Shown here in pieces: positions 1-5,511 of a DNA stretch of 5,511 nt. The translations under genes were made by a program, and so were the position numbers. The notes beneath the pieces are model-generated. The model saw nothing but the letters and a program-made list of their open reading frames with translations, ran no database searches and was not told where the DNA came from. The stretch is taken from assembly GCA_030154385.1 (NCBI GenBank), contig JASKJZ010000193.1, forward strand, positions 1 to 5,511. The letters run 5' to 3'. Source of the stretch: Clostridiales bacterium. Lineage in GTDB: Bacteria > Bacillota_A > Clostridia > Lachnospirales > Lachnospiraceae. Within the stretch, counting starts at the first letter, position 1, and each line of letters begins with the position of its first letter.

Positions 1-35
1 ATAAGGGTTTTGATGCGTATGGAACGATGGTTCAT
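1..35 (-). CDS. 5' end of an unidentified gene, running off the left edge
   Basis: A minus-strand ATG at 35-33 is preceded by a near-perfect Shine-Dalgarno sequence (AAAAGGAGGT, positions 50-41) with a 6-nt spacer, and the frame stays open to the window edge. Only 11 full codons are visible, reading MNHRSIRIKTL. A short basic N-terminus like this often precedes a first membrane helix in bacterial sensor kinases and chemoreceptors, but that is a weak guess and no domain is visible. The gene is transcribed divergently from sbcD, so it is not part of the nuclease operon. The start codon and ribosome binding site sit within an inverted repeat, annotated separately. The call rests on the strength of the ribosome binding site rather than on any homology. 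Confidence 0.6.
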   Translation of the reverse strand, partial: MNHRSIRIKTL

Positions 36-64
36 AGGCTACCTCCTTTTTATTTTGCCTATGA
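32..64. promoter_or_regulatory. 8-bp perfect inverted repeat around the start of the divergent gene
   Basis: TCATAGGC at 32-39 is the exact reverse complement of GCCTATGA at 57-64, with a 17-nt spacer. Read as RNA from the minus strand, the spacer is an A-rich loop containing the AGGAGG ribosome binding site, and the 3' arm of the stem contains the AUG start codon. The repeat could be a protein operator or an RNA hairpin affecting initiation. The sequence alone does not decide between these, and chance is possible for an 8-bp match. Confidence 0.4.
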
Positions 65-66
65 CT

Positions 67-95
67 AATTTACTACATTTGGATGTGTTTGTACA
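67..95 (-). promoter_or_regulatory. weak candidate sigma-A promoter for the left-edge gene
   Basis: On the minus strand, TGTACA (95-90) as a -35 box is followed by a 17-bp spacer and TAAATT (72-67) as a -10 box, each matching 4 of 6 consensus bases. Transcription would begin near position 60, inside the right arm of the inverted repeat, which is where a repressor site would lie. The match is poor and is offered only because the spacing is right. I saw no convincing promoter for sbcD on the plus strand of this same region. Confidence 0.22.
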
Positions 96-107
96 GAGGA
101 GAATAAG

Positions 108-1253
108 ATGAAGTTATTACATACAGCAGATTTGCACATAGGAAAGCTATTGCATGAGTATTCCTTATTAGAAGAACAAAAATATGTTTTGGATGAAATT
201 GTAACAATTGCAAAGAAAGAAGCGGTTCAGGCGGTGCTGATTGCTGGGGATGTATACGACCGTGCGATACCGCCCTCGGATGCAGTGATAGTCTTAAGTG
301 AGTTTTTGACCAAGCTTACGGATGCAGGTATTTGTGTATGCATGGTAAGTGGAAATCACGATTCGCCAGAGCGGATATCCTTTGGAAATAAAATGTTAGA
401 GGCAAAGGGACTCTATATTGCGGGCGAGGTTTGTCAAGAAGTAAAAAAAGTATGCCTACAGGATGAATTTGGTGAGGTGAATCTATATCTGCTCCCGTTT
501 GCAAAGCCAGCCACTCTGCGTTATTTTGGCTATGAGGGAGGAAGCTATGGTGCCTGCGTTGCAGATGTAATAAGAAAACTTCCAATTGACCCAAATGAGC
601 GCAATATCTTAGTGACCCATCACTTTATTGGAGGGGGAGGAATTGAGCTGGAAGAGCCAGAGGCAGAATATCCCATTCATGTCGGAGGAATTGATATGGT
701 AGATTATCACTGCATGGAGGACTTTGATTATGTGGCGCTCGGTCATATCCACCGCGGACAGTCCGTAGGAAAGCCTTATATCCGTTATGCAGGCTCCCCC
801 TATAAATATTCCTTTTCGGAAGCACTGGATGATAAGAAGGTACTTCTTATCACACTTGGAGAAAAGAAGGAGATAGCGATAACCCCCATTTCGCTTCATC
901 CAAAGAAAGACCTGCGTGCGATAAAGGGTGAGCTAAGCATGCTTTTATCAAAAGAGGTGTGGCAGGCAGAAAATGCAGAGGATTACCTTTCGGTTACCCT
1001 TACGGATAAACAGGAGCTTTATGATCCACTCGGAAAGCTGCGAGCTGTATATCCCAATATCTGTAAGCTGGTCATCGAAAAGAATTTGCGGCATGATACC
1101 GAAATCGAAGCAATGGGAACGGAGATGACAAGGAGAAGTCCGCTTGCAATCTTTGAAGAGTTTTATGAAAAGGTAACCGATGAGGTGTTAGACGAGGAAA
1201 GTAAAAATATCATGTGTGCCATCCTGGAAGAAGTAGGAGGTGAAGTAGAATGA
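108..1253 (+). CDS. sbcD: SbcD, Mre11-type nuclease subunit of the SbcCD complex
   Basis: This is the metallophosphoesterase subunit of SbcCD, the bacterial Mre11-Rad50. With SbcC it is known to act as an ATP-dependent double-strand exonuclease and a single-strand endonuclease that opens DNA hairpins and clears protein-blocked ends, normally with Mn2+. The 381-residue protein has the usual family length. Visible phosphoesterase motifs in order are D8-x-H10, GDVYD (47-51), GNHD (82-85), H171-H172 and GHIH (212-215), so all expected metal ligands are present. Residues from about 270 to 360 form the expected C-terminal capping region, including RSPLAIFEEFYE (343-354). The ATG start has a GAGGAG ribosome binding site at 96-101 with a 6-nt spacer. 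The stop overlaps the sbcC start by 4 bp, and sbcD is first in the operon. I see no damage to the frame. Confidence 0.97.
   Translation: MKLLHTADLHIGKLLHEYSLLEEQKYVLDEIVTIAKKEAVQAVLIAGDVYDRAIPPSDAVIVLSEFLTKLTDAGICVCMVSGNHDSPERISFGNKMLEAKGLYIAGEVCQEVKKVCLQDEFGEVNLYLLPFAKPATLRYFGYEGGSYGACVADVIRKLPIDPNERNILVTHHFIGGGGIELEEPEAEYPIHVGGIDMVDYHCMEDFDYVALGHIHRGQSVGKPYIRYAGSPYKYSFSEALDDKKVLLITLGEKKEIAITPISLHPKKDLRAIKGELSMLLSKEVWQAENAEDYLSVTLTDKQELYDPLGKLRAVYPNICKLVIEKNLRHDTEIEAMGTEMTRRSPLAIFEEFYEKVTDEVLDEESKNIMCAILEEVGGEVE
1235..1243 (+). promoter_or_regulatory. ribosome binding site for sbcC inside the 3' end of sbcD
   Basis: AGGAGGTGA lies 6 nt before the sbcC ATG at 1250 and is contained within the last codons of sbcD. 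It fixes the sbcC start. With the ATGA stop-start overlap at 1250-1253, it allows ribosomes finishing SbcD to reinitiate on SbcC, a standard arrangement for subunits of one complex. Confidence 0.85.
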
Positions 1254-3766
1254 AGCTGTTAACGTTAACGATTTGTGGGTGGGGACCCTACCCTGGACGG
1301 CAGATGGTTGATTTTACCTCGTTAAAGGAAGGCAGTATGTTTTTAATTACCGGGCCAACGGGATGTGGAAAAACGACGATTTTTGATGCCATTACGTTTG
1401 CGATTTATGGTATGGTCAGTGGAAAGACAAGAGATAAGGCTTCGATTCGGAGTGATTTTGCAAAGGATGAGGATGAAACTTATGTATCCCTTCGATTTTT
1501 GCACCGAAAAAAAGAAGTAACCGTGTACCGTACCCCTCGCTATGAGCGGAAAAAGAAGAGGGGAGAGGGCTTCGTGGTACAAAATGAAACCGCGGAGTTG
1601 TCAATTGAGGGAGAACCTCCGATTACGAACTTAAAAGAAGTGAACGAACGCCTAATCCAAATGATGGGGCTTCGTTATGAGCAATATAAGCAGATTGCCA
1701 TGATTGCACAGGGGGAGTTTTTAGAGTTATTGCTCGCAAGCTCAAAAGAGCGTGTGGAAATTTTTCGTAATCTCTTTAAAACGGAGCTTTATGAGCAGAT
1801 TCAAAAAAAACTATCCGAAGAGGCAAAAAAGCAGCAGACAAAAATCCAGGAGGTCATGCATCGGATGGAGGAAGCAAGAGCAATGATTGATGCTTCTGGG
1901 AACGAAGAACTTGCCCTACTAATCGAGCAGCCCTATGCTTCTTATGAAACCCTGTTAGAATTACTGAAGGGCTCGATACATAGCGATCACAATGCCATAA
2001 GCCGCTTCGAAGAAACCCTTTTATCAAAGGAAGAAGAACTGGACGCTTATAAGAAAAAGGGGCAGTCTTATTTTGAGCTGGAGCAGCAGGAAAAAATCCG
2101 AAAAAGAGCCTGGGAGGAGCAAGAGAAGAAGAAGGAACAGGCGCTAAGAGATTGGGAGGATGCAAAGGCAGAACGACTCCGGATTGAGGAGCAAAATAGT
2201 CGGGAAGAGAAGGAGCTAGTTGTGCGAATGGACCGCTTGCAGGCAGAATGCCAAGCGGCAAAGGAAGCTGTGACTGCTTCGGAAAACCTGGAGAGCGAAG
2301 CGGGAGATTATCGGATAAGAGAAGAGCGGATTAGGAGTGAAAAGGAAAGATATCTTCGATTATCGTCTAAAATAAAAGCAAAAGAGGCACAGGAGAAGCT
2401 GTTGTTAGAGGAACAGACCAAGTATCAAAGGGAGCAAAACCTCCTGGTGCAAATAAAAGACAGTTACGAAGAAAAGGAGCGCCTATACCGCGAGGCGGCC
2501 ATTGGTATTGTAGCGAGGATGGTCAAAGAGGGGGAGCCTTGCCCTGTCTGTGGCTCCATGGTACATCCACAGATTGCACTGATATCGGAGGAAGTGCCAG
2601 ATGAAGCACAGCTAAAGAGACTAAAAGAGAAGGTTTCCGTACAGGAAAAACGAACAGAGGAGATCTACCAGCGTGCATTCGCCGAAAAGGGCAAGCTTGC
2701 GGCGATGCAGCAAGAGATTGAAGAAGGCTATGCTGAACTATCGCAAACAAAGGAAACAATACGAGAGGCTTACCAAGAATTGCTGCAGCGAGAGAAGTCA
2801 CTAGCAGAAGAAGGCCAACTTTTGCAGGAGCGAAAGAAAAAAAGGCTGGAGGATAAAAATCGACTGGAAAAACGAACCCAGGAGCTAGAACAAGCACGGC
2901 AAAGGCAAGACAGACAGCGAGAGGAATCCCAAAAACGCCGCCTTGCATCGTATGAGAACGAAAGTATGCATCAGGCAGAGTTTAAAAAGCAGGAGGGACT
3001 GCTTGTTAGTGCACAAAAAGAATGGGAAAATGCACAAAAGGAAAGACGTTTACTTGCGCAAACGATTAATATCGAGGGGATTTTAAGGGAACAAAAGAGA
3101 CTAGAGGAAGAAAGAAAGACCTTACAGCGGGAAAAAGAGCTTTTGTTTTCCAAACAAAGCAAAAATGAACAGGCAATGCGCTCAATAAAAGAGAAGCTTG
3201 CATGGGTCAAAAAAAGAGAAGCCATCTATGCGCGTTATCACAACTTAGATCAAGTGACCAGAGGAAGTAATAAGGATCGTATTGTATTTGAGCACTATGT
3301 ATTGGGAGCCTATTTTGAAGATGTTCTACAAGCAGCCAATGTACGACTGGCAAAAATGAGTGCAGGTCGGTATGAGCTTTCGAAGGTTCGAAGAGTGGCA
3401 GATGCGAGAACCACAGATAGCTTAGAGCTTGAGGTCATGGATCATTACACCGGGAAGCTGCGTCCTGCAAAGACGCTGTCTGGCGGAGAAGCCTTTAAAG
3501 CTGCTTTATCGATGGCGCTTGGTTTATCGGATATCATACAAACCAATGCCGGAGGTGTGATGGTTGAGACACTATTTATTGATGAGGGCTTTGGAAGTCT
3601 GGATACCGAGTCACTTGACCAGGCACTGGAAACCTTACTTAAGCTATCCGGACACAATCAGACAATTGGAATCATATCCCATGTCAATGAACTAAAAGAA
3701 CGCTTGGATCAGCAAATTGTGATACAAAAAGAAAAAAACGGAAGTAAGATACTTCCGTTAGCGTAA
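1250..3766 (+). CDS. sbcC: SbcC, Rad50-type ATPase subunit of the SbcCD nuclease
   Basis: SbcC is the SMC-like ATPase that partners SbcD, binds DNA, and through ATP-driven head closure controls nuclease access to DNA ends. The 838-residue protein has an N-terminal half-head with Walker A GPTGCGKT (35-42) and a Q-loop at Q154 (IAQGEF). A long Glu/Lys/Gln-rich coiled coil (roughly 175-425) leads to the zinc hook CPVC (431-434, codons at 2540-2551), and a returning coil (about 445-665) follows. The C-terminal half-head carries the signature LSGGE (743-747), Walker B LFIDEG (775-780), D-loop GSLD (782-785) and the switch histidine H811. All ATPase motifs are intact. It is shorter than the roughly 1,050 residues of E. 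coli SbcC, and the difference must lie in the arms. Its last codons overlap the convergent kinase gene by 9 bp and contain that gene's terminator. Confidence 0.97.
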   Translation: MKLLTLTICGWGPYPGRQMVDFTSLKEGSMFLITGPTGCGKTTIFDAITFAIYGMVSGKTRDKASIRSDFAKDEDETYVSLRFLHRKKEVTVYRTPRYERKKKRGEGFVVQNETAELSIEGEPPITNLKEVNERLIQMMGLRYEQYKQIAMIAQGEFLELLLASSKERVEIFRNLFKTELYEQIQKKLSEEAKKQQTKIQEVMHRMEEARAMIDASGNEELALLIEQPYASYETLLELLKGSIHSDHNAISRFEETLLSKEEELDAYKKKGQSYFELEQQEKIRKRAWEEQEKKKEQALRDWEDAKAERLRIEEQNSREEKELVVRMDRLQAECQAAKEAVTASENLESEAGDYRIREERIRSEKERYLRLSSKIKAKEAQEKLLLEEQTKYQREQNLLVQIKDSYEEKERLYREAAIGIVARMVKEGEPCPVCGSMVHPQIALISEEVPDEAQLKRLKEKVSVQEKRTEEIYQRAFAEKGKLAAMQQEIEEGYAELSQTKETIREAYQELLQREKSLAEEGQLLQERKKKRLEDKNRLEKRTQELEQARQRQDRQREESQKRRLASYENESMHQAEFKKQEGLLVSAQKEWENAQKERRLLAQTINIEGILREQKRLEEERKTLQREKELLFSKQSKNEQAMRSIKEKLAWVKKREAIYARYHNLDQVTRGSNKDRIVFEHYVLGAYFEDVLQAANVRLAKMSAGRYELSKVRRVADARTTDSLELEVMDHYTGKLRPAKTLSGGEAFKAALSMALGLSDIIQTNAGGVMVETLFIDEGFGSLDTESLDQALETLLKLSGHNQTIGIISHVNELKERLDQQIVIQKEKNGSKILPLA
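3732..3759 (-). terminator. intrinsic terminator of the lipid kinase gene, embedded in sbcC
   Basis: A perfect 10-bp stem pairs 3737-3746 with 3750-3759 around a 3-nt loop. Read on the minus strand, it is followed directly by a T-rich tract (the complement of seven A at 3732-3738, then C and five T), the classic Rho-independent form. The hairpin lies entirely within the sbcC reading frame, coding for part of its last eight residues. The first two minus-strand stem bases are the last two bases of the kinase stop codon TAA (3760-3758). In the plus direction the hairpin has no T tract after it, so it should not act as a good terminator for sbcC. Confidence 0.85.
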
Positions 3767-4699
3767 ATAGCGAATGGATTCGGGATGGATGGAAAAAGAG
3801 ACAGTATCGCTTGTGCCAGCATATTCGCCATCGGTATGTATCGTCAAAGGCTGCCGGGTCTCTATCTTGACCGTCTTGCAGGTGAAGCTGTCAAACCCTT
3901 TTTTGTTGGTATGGGTGCCAAATAAAACCAAAGGAAGCATCATAAGAGCACGTGGCTTTGACAAATTATAAAAGACGGCCACCGATAGCTTTCCATCTGT
4001 TGCATTGGTACTTGGTACCATACGAAATCCCCCGCCCTCAAAAGGTTGGTTCATAGCAGCGATAAAGAAGATACGCCGATACGTTCTTAGTTCCTTACCG
4101 TCAATGGTAACGGTAGCGTCCACAAGGGGACAGGCAGCAATTTGCTTAAGTGCTATTAAGACATAGGTAAGCTTTCCAAGACCGATGCGATTGAGCCATC
4201 CTTTCATGCGTGAGTGAAGTGCTTCGTAACAAATCGAGGCATCAAAGCCAATCCCAGCACTGATGACAAACCGCCGATTACCTACAAAAGGGTCGTCTGT
4301 TTGTGCTGCTTTTGGAAGTTCACAAACTCCTTGGTCGTAGTGGGAAATTGAATCACTGGTAAGGATTGAGGACAAAAGCGAAAGAGGACTTCCTACTAAG
4401 TGAAGTGCCTTCGCAAAATCATTTCCAGAACCAGATGGTATGTAGGAAAGGCTGGCATTGTCATAAGAAGTAAAGCCATTGGCGGCTTCATTTAGGGTGC
4501 CATCCCCTCCGATTACAACGATATGTTTTTCTCCCTCGTAGGAAAGAATCTCTCTTACGAGCTTTGTGGCATGAAACGGGTATTTCGAATAATAAAACTC
4601 ATAGTCAATTTCCTGACGATCGAGCATCGTCTTAAGCTGGCTCCAAATTTGTTTTCCAAGCCCGCTTTTTGAGGTTGGATTAATAATAAAATAATACAT
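3758..4699 (-). CDS. diacylglycerol/lipid kinase of the DagK/YegS family
   Basis: This soluble or membrane-associated kinase family phosphorylates a lipid with ATP, most often diacylglycerol to phosphatidic acid, recycling diacylglycerol released during lipoteichoic acid or glycolipid synthesis. The 313 residues fit the family's usual size of about 300. The N-terminal nucleotide-binding domain begins YYFIINPTS (2-10) and carries GGDGTLNE (64-71) and PSGSGNDFA (88-96). The C-terminal beta-sandwich has AGIGFDA (148-154), GGGF (222-225), DGKL (235-238) and the catalytic-type DGE (290-292). A stretch at about 127-141, between YDQG and RFVISAGIGFD, looks longer than in typical relatives. The ATG start has AAGGAGG at 4711-4705 with a 5-nt spacer. 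The gene converges on sbcC and diverges from the receptor gene. Exact lipid substrate cannot be told from sequence; related members are annotated as sphingosine-like or YegS lipid kinases. Confidence 0.93.
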   Translation of the reverse strand: MYYFIINPTSKSGLGKQIWSQLKTMLDRQEIDYEFYYSKYPFHATKLVREILSYEGEKHIVVIGGDGTLNEAANGFTSYDNASLSYIPSGSGNDFAKALHLVGSPLSLLSSILTSDSISHYDQGVCELPKAAQTDDPFVGNRRFVISAGIGFDASICYEALHSRMKGWLNRIGLGKLTYVLIALKQIAACPLVDATVTIDGKELRTYRRIFFIAAMNQPFEGGGFRMVPSTNATDGKLSVAVFYNLSKPRALMMLPLVLFGTHTNKKGFDSFTCKTVKIETRQPLTIHTDGEYAGTSDTVSFSIHPESIRYLR

Positions 4700-4719
4700 A
4701 ACACCCTCCTTGCACGGTT

Positions 4720-4749
4720 ATTTTAACATGAACGGCGTATGATTCGCAA
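4720..4749 (-). promoter_or_regulatory. extended -10 sigma-A promoter for the lipid kinase gene
   Basis: On the minus strand TTGCGA (4749-4744, 4 of 6 bases) is followed by an 18-bp spacer and TAAAAT (4725-4720, 5 of 6 bases). The -10 box is immediately preceded by TGT, giving the TGn extended -10 element. Predicted transcription start is near 4713-4714, only about 14 nt before the ATG and next to the ribosome binding site at 4711-4705, so the leader would be very short. Confidence 0.6.
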
Positions 4750-4770
4750 TACAAATATAGGAGAGGACAG

Positions 4771-4777
4771 GGAAGGA
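4771..4777 (+). promoter_or_regulatory. ribosome binding site deciding the receptor gene start
   Basis: GGAAGGA ends 10 nt before the ATG at 4788, an acceptable though slightly long spacing. An in-frame TTG at 4779 lies only 1 nt beyond this site. It is 15 nt beyond the other purine-rich block (AGGAG, 4759-4763). The ATG is therefore the better start. Confidence 0.5.
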
Positions 4778-4787
4778 ATTGGAACAA

Positions 4788-5511
4788 ATGCAAAGAAATA
4801 AAGGCTTTTATTATGCAGTATTTCTTACGTTGATGGGAATTGTTTTTATTTTGGTGATGCTCTTTCTTACAAGACATGGGAAAACATCGGTAGTAAAATC
4901 TGGTTCAGCCGATTTAAGCAGCTGGGATTTTGATTTAGAGGGCAATGTCAAATTAGATGGAGGCTGGGAATTTTACTGGAACCAGCTTATTAAGCCAGAA
5001 GAATTTGATCAAGCACGGTACATAAGAACGGGTTATTATAAGGTTCCCATGTACTGGACCAAATATTCCAAGCTAGGGCTGCCCTCAAAAGGCAATGCGA
5101 CTTATCGGCTTGTAATAAAGACGAAGGGTAAGGAGCATACCCTTAGTTTAAAAACACCCGAAATCTATACCGAATATTGCTTATGGATCAATGGGCAAGC
5201 AGTGGATGGAAATGGAAGCCTTTGGAAGGGTGGGAAAAAATATTTAAAGCCCAATGTGTATACATTTTCGACGAGTCATAATCAAGTAGAAATCGTGTTA
5301 CAGATTAAAAATAATTCGCATATCAATGCAGGACTAGGGCAAAGCTTTTTACTTGGCACCCCAAATCACATTTATGAAAATCGTATGGGTGGTGTAGCAA
5401 GGGATATCATAGTTATGACAATCTGTTTTCTGGTAGGGATATATCATATGATATTATATGGATATCGTCGCTACGAAAGAAGTCTGATTTACCTTGCAAT
5501 GATAGCAATGC
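4788..5511 (+). CDS. N-terminal part of a 7TMR-DISM membrane receptor, cut by the right edge
   Basis: The frame is open for 241 codons to the edge with no stop. Residues 7-28 form a hydrophobic signal anchor after a basic start (QRNKG), with no obvious cleavage site. Residues about 45-195 form a predicted extracellular beta-rich domain with family landmarks LDGGWEFYW (56-64), ATYRL (104-108), LWINGQAV (132-139) and a closing LLGT (188-191). From about 203 a transmembrane helix begins (VARDIIVMTICFLVGIYHMI), followed by GYRRYERSLIYLAM. This is the typical junction of the 7TMR-DISM 7TM core after its first helix. The extracellular domain resembles galactose-binding-like folds and may bind a carbohydrate, but the ligand is unknown. 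Known family members end in intracellular GGDEF, histidine kinase, adenylate cyclase or phosphatase modules; which applies here lies outside the window. It diverges from the kinase gene. Confidence 0.85.
   Translation, partial: MQRNKGFYYAVFLTLMGIVFILVMLFLTRHGKTSVVKSGSADLSSWDFDLEGNVKLDGGWEFYWNQLIKPEEFDQARYIRTGYYKVPMYWTKYSKLGLPSKGNATYRLVIKTKGKEHTLSLKTPEIYTEYCLWINGQAVDGNGSLWKGGKKYLKPNVYTFSTSHNQVEIVLQIKNNSHINAGLGQSFLLGTPNHIYENRMGGVARDIIVMTICFLVGIYHMILYGYRRYERSLIYLAMIAM

Noticed and set aside
1803..1810. Run of eight A in sbcC as a possible slippage or phase-variation site
   Set aside because: The run encodes Gln-Lys-Lys in an A-rich coil, is not in the right phase for a classic -1 slippery heptamer, and no alternative product is evident.
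1854..2261. Open minus-strand frame of 135 codons opposite sbcC
   Set aside because: It lies wholly within the sbcC coiled-coil region, has a Pro/Leu/Ser-rich translation typical of the antisense of Glu/Lys/Arg-rich coils, and no supporting context.
2523..2948. Open minus-strand frame of 141 codons opposite the sbcC zinc hook and coil
   Set aside because: Same explanation: antisense of coiled-coil codons, hydrophobic low-complexity translation, no recognisable domain.
3737..3759. The 10-bp hairpin as a SbcCD cleavage target regulating its own gene
   Set aside because: The known palindrome substrates of SbcCD are much longer; the minus-strand U-tract explains this hairpin fully as a terminator.
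4710..4743. TTGCAC (4710-4715) with TATGAT (4738-4743) as a receptor promoter
   Set aside because: The boxes are individually good but the 22-bp spacer is too long for a sigma-A promoter; no other -35 at proper distance was found.
4779..4787. TTG at 4779 as the receptor start codon
   Set aside because: It is only 1 nt after the GGAAGGA site and 15 nt after the AGGAG block; the ATG at 4788 has better spacing and is the commoner start codon.
4680..4877. Minus-strand frame of 65 codons crossing the kinase-receptor intergenic region
   Set aside because: It overlaps the receptor start, the kinase promoter and the kinase start in another frame, and would conflict with all three.
1..5511. Mobile elements, CRISPR repeats, tRNA or rRNA genes
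   Set aside because: No direct repeat arrays, transposase-like frames, terminal inverted repeats or conserved RNA gene cores were seen; nearly all bases are accounted for by the genes described.

Overview
The window holds two complete, well-supported systems and the edges of two further genes. Codon use is moderately A+T-rich, AGA/AGG codons are frequent, Shine-Dalgarno sites are strong AGGAGG types, and one receptor family here is common in clostridia. Together these suggest a low-to-moderate G+C Firmicute, most likely Clostridia (perhaps Lachnospiraceae). That placement is inference from style and gene content, not from a marker gene.

Layout. Positions 1-35 carry the first 11 codons of a minus-strand gene that runs off the left edge; its product cannot be identified. 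A 72-bp divergent intergenic region (36-107) contains an 8-bp perfect inverted repeat that brackets that gene's ribosome binding site. Positions 108-3766 form a tight two-gene operon, sbcD-sbcC, encoding the bacterial Mre11-Rad50 nuclease. The genes overlap by 4 bp (ATGA), which implies translational coupling. Positions 4699-3758 on the minus strand encode a DagK/YegS-type lipid kinase that meets sbcC tail to tail with a 9-bp overlap. Its intrinsic terminator lies entirely inside the sbcC reading frame. An 88-bp divergent region (4700-4787) holds a good extended -10 promoter for the kinase. From 4788 to the right edge runs the N-terminal part of a 7TM receptor of the 7TMR-DISM type: a signal anchor, an extracellular beta-sandwich sensor domain and the first helix of the 7TM core. 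Its intracellular output domain lies outside the window.

How the genes relate. SbcD (metallophosphoesterase) and SbcC (SMC-like ATPase with a zinc hook) act together at DNA ends, hairpins and protein-blocked ends. The lipid kinase acts on membrane diacylglycerol or a related lipid, and the receptor senses an external ligand. I see no functional link between the nuclease operon and its neighbours beyond position. I found no mobile element, tRNA, rRNA, CRISPR array or clearly novel multi-gene system. The unusual points are mostly about gene packing and control at the two divergent regions and the convergent junction.
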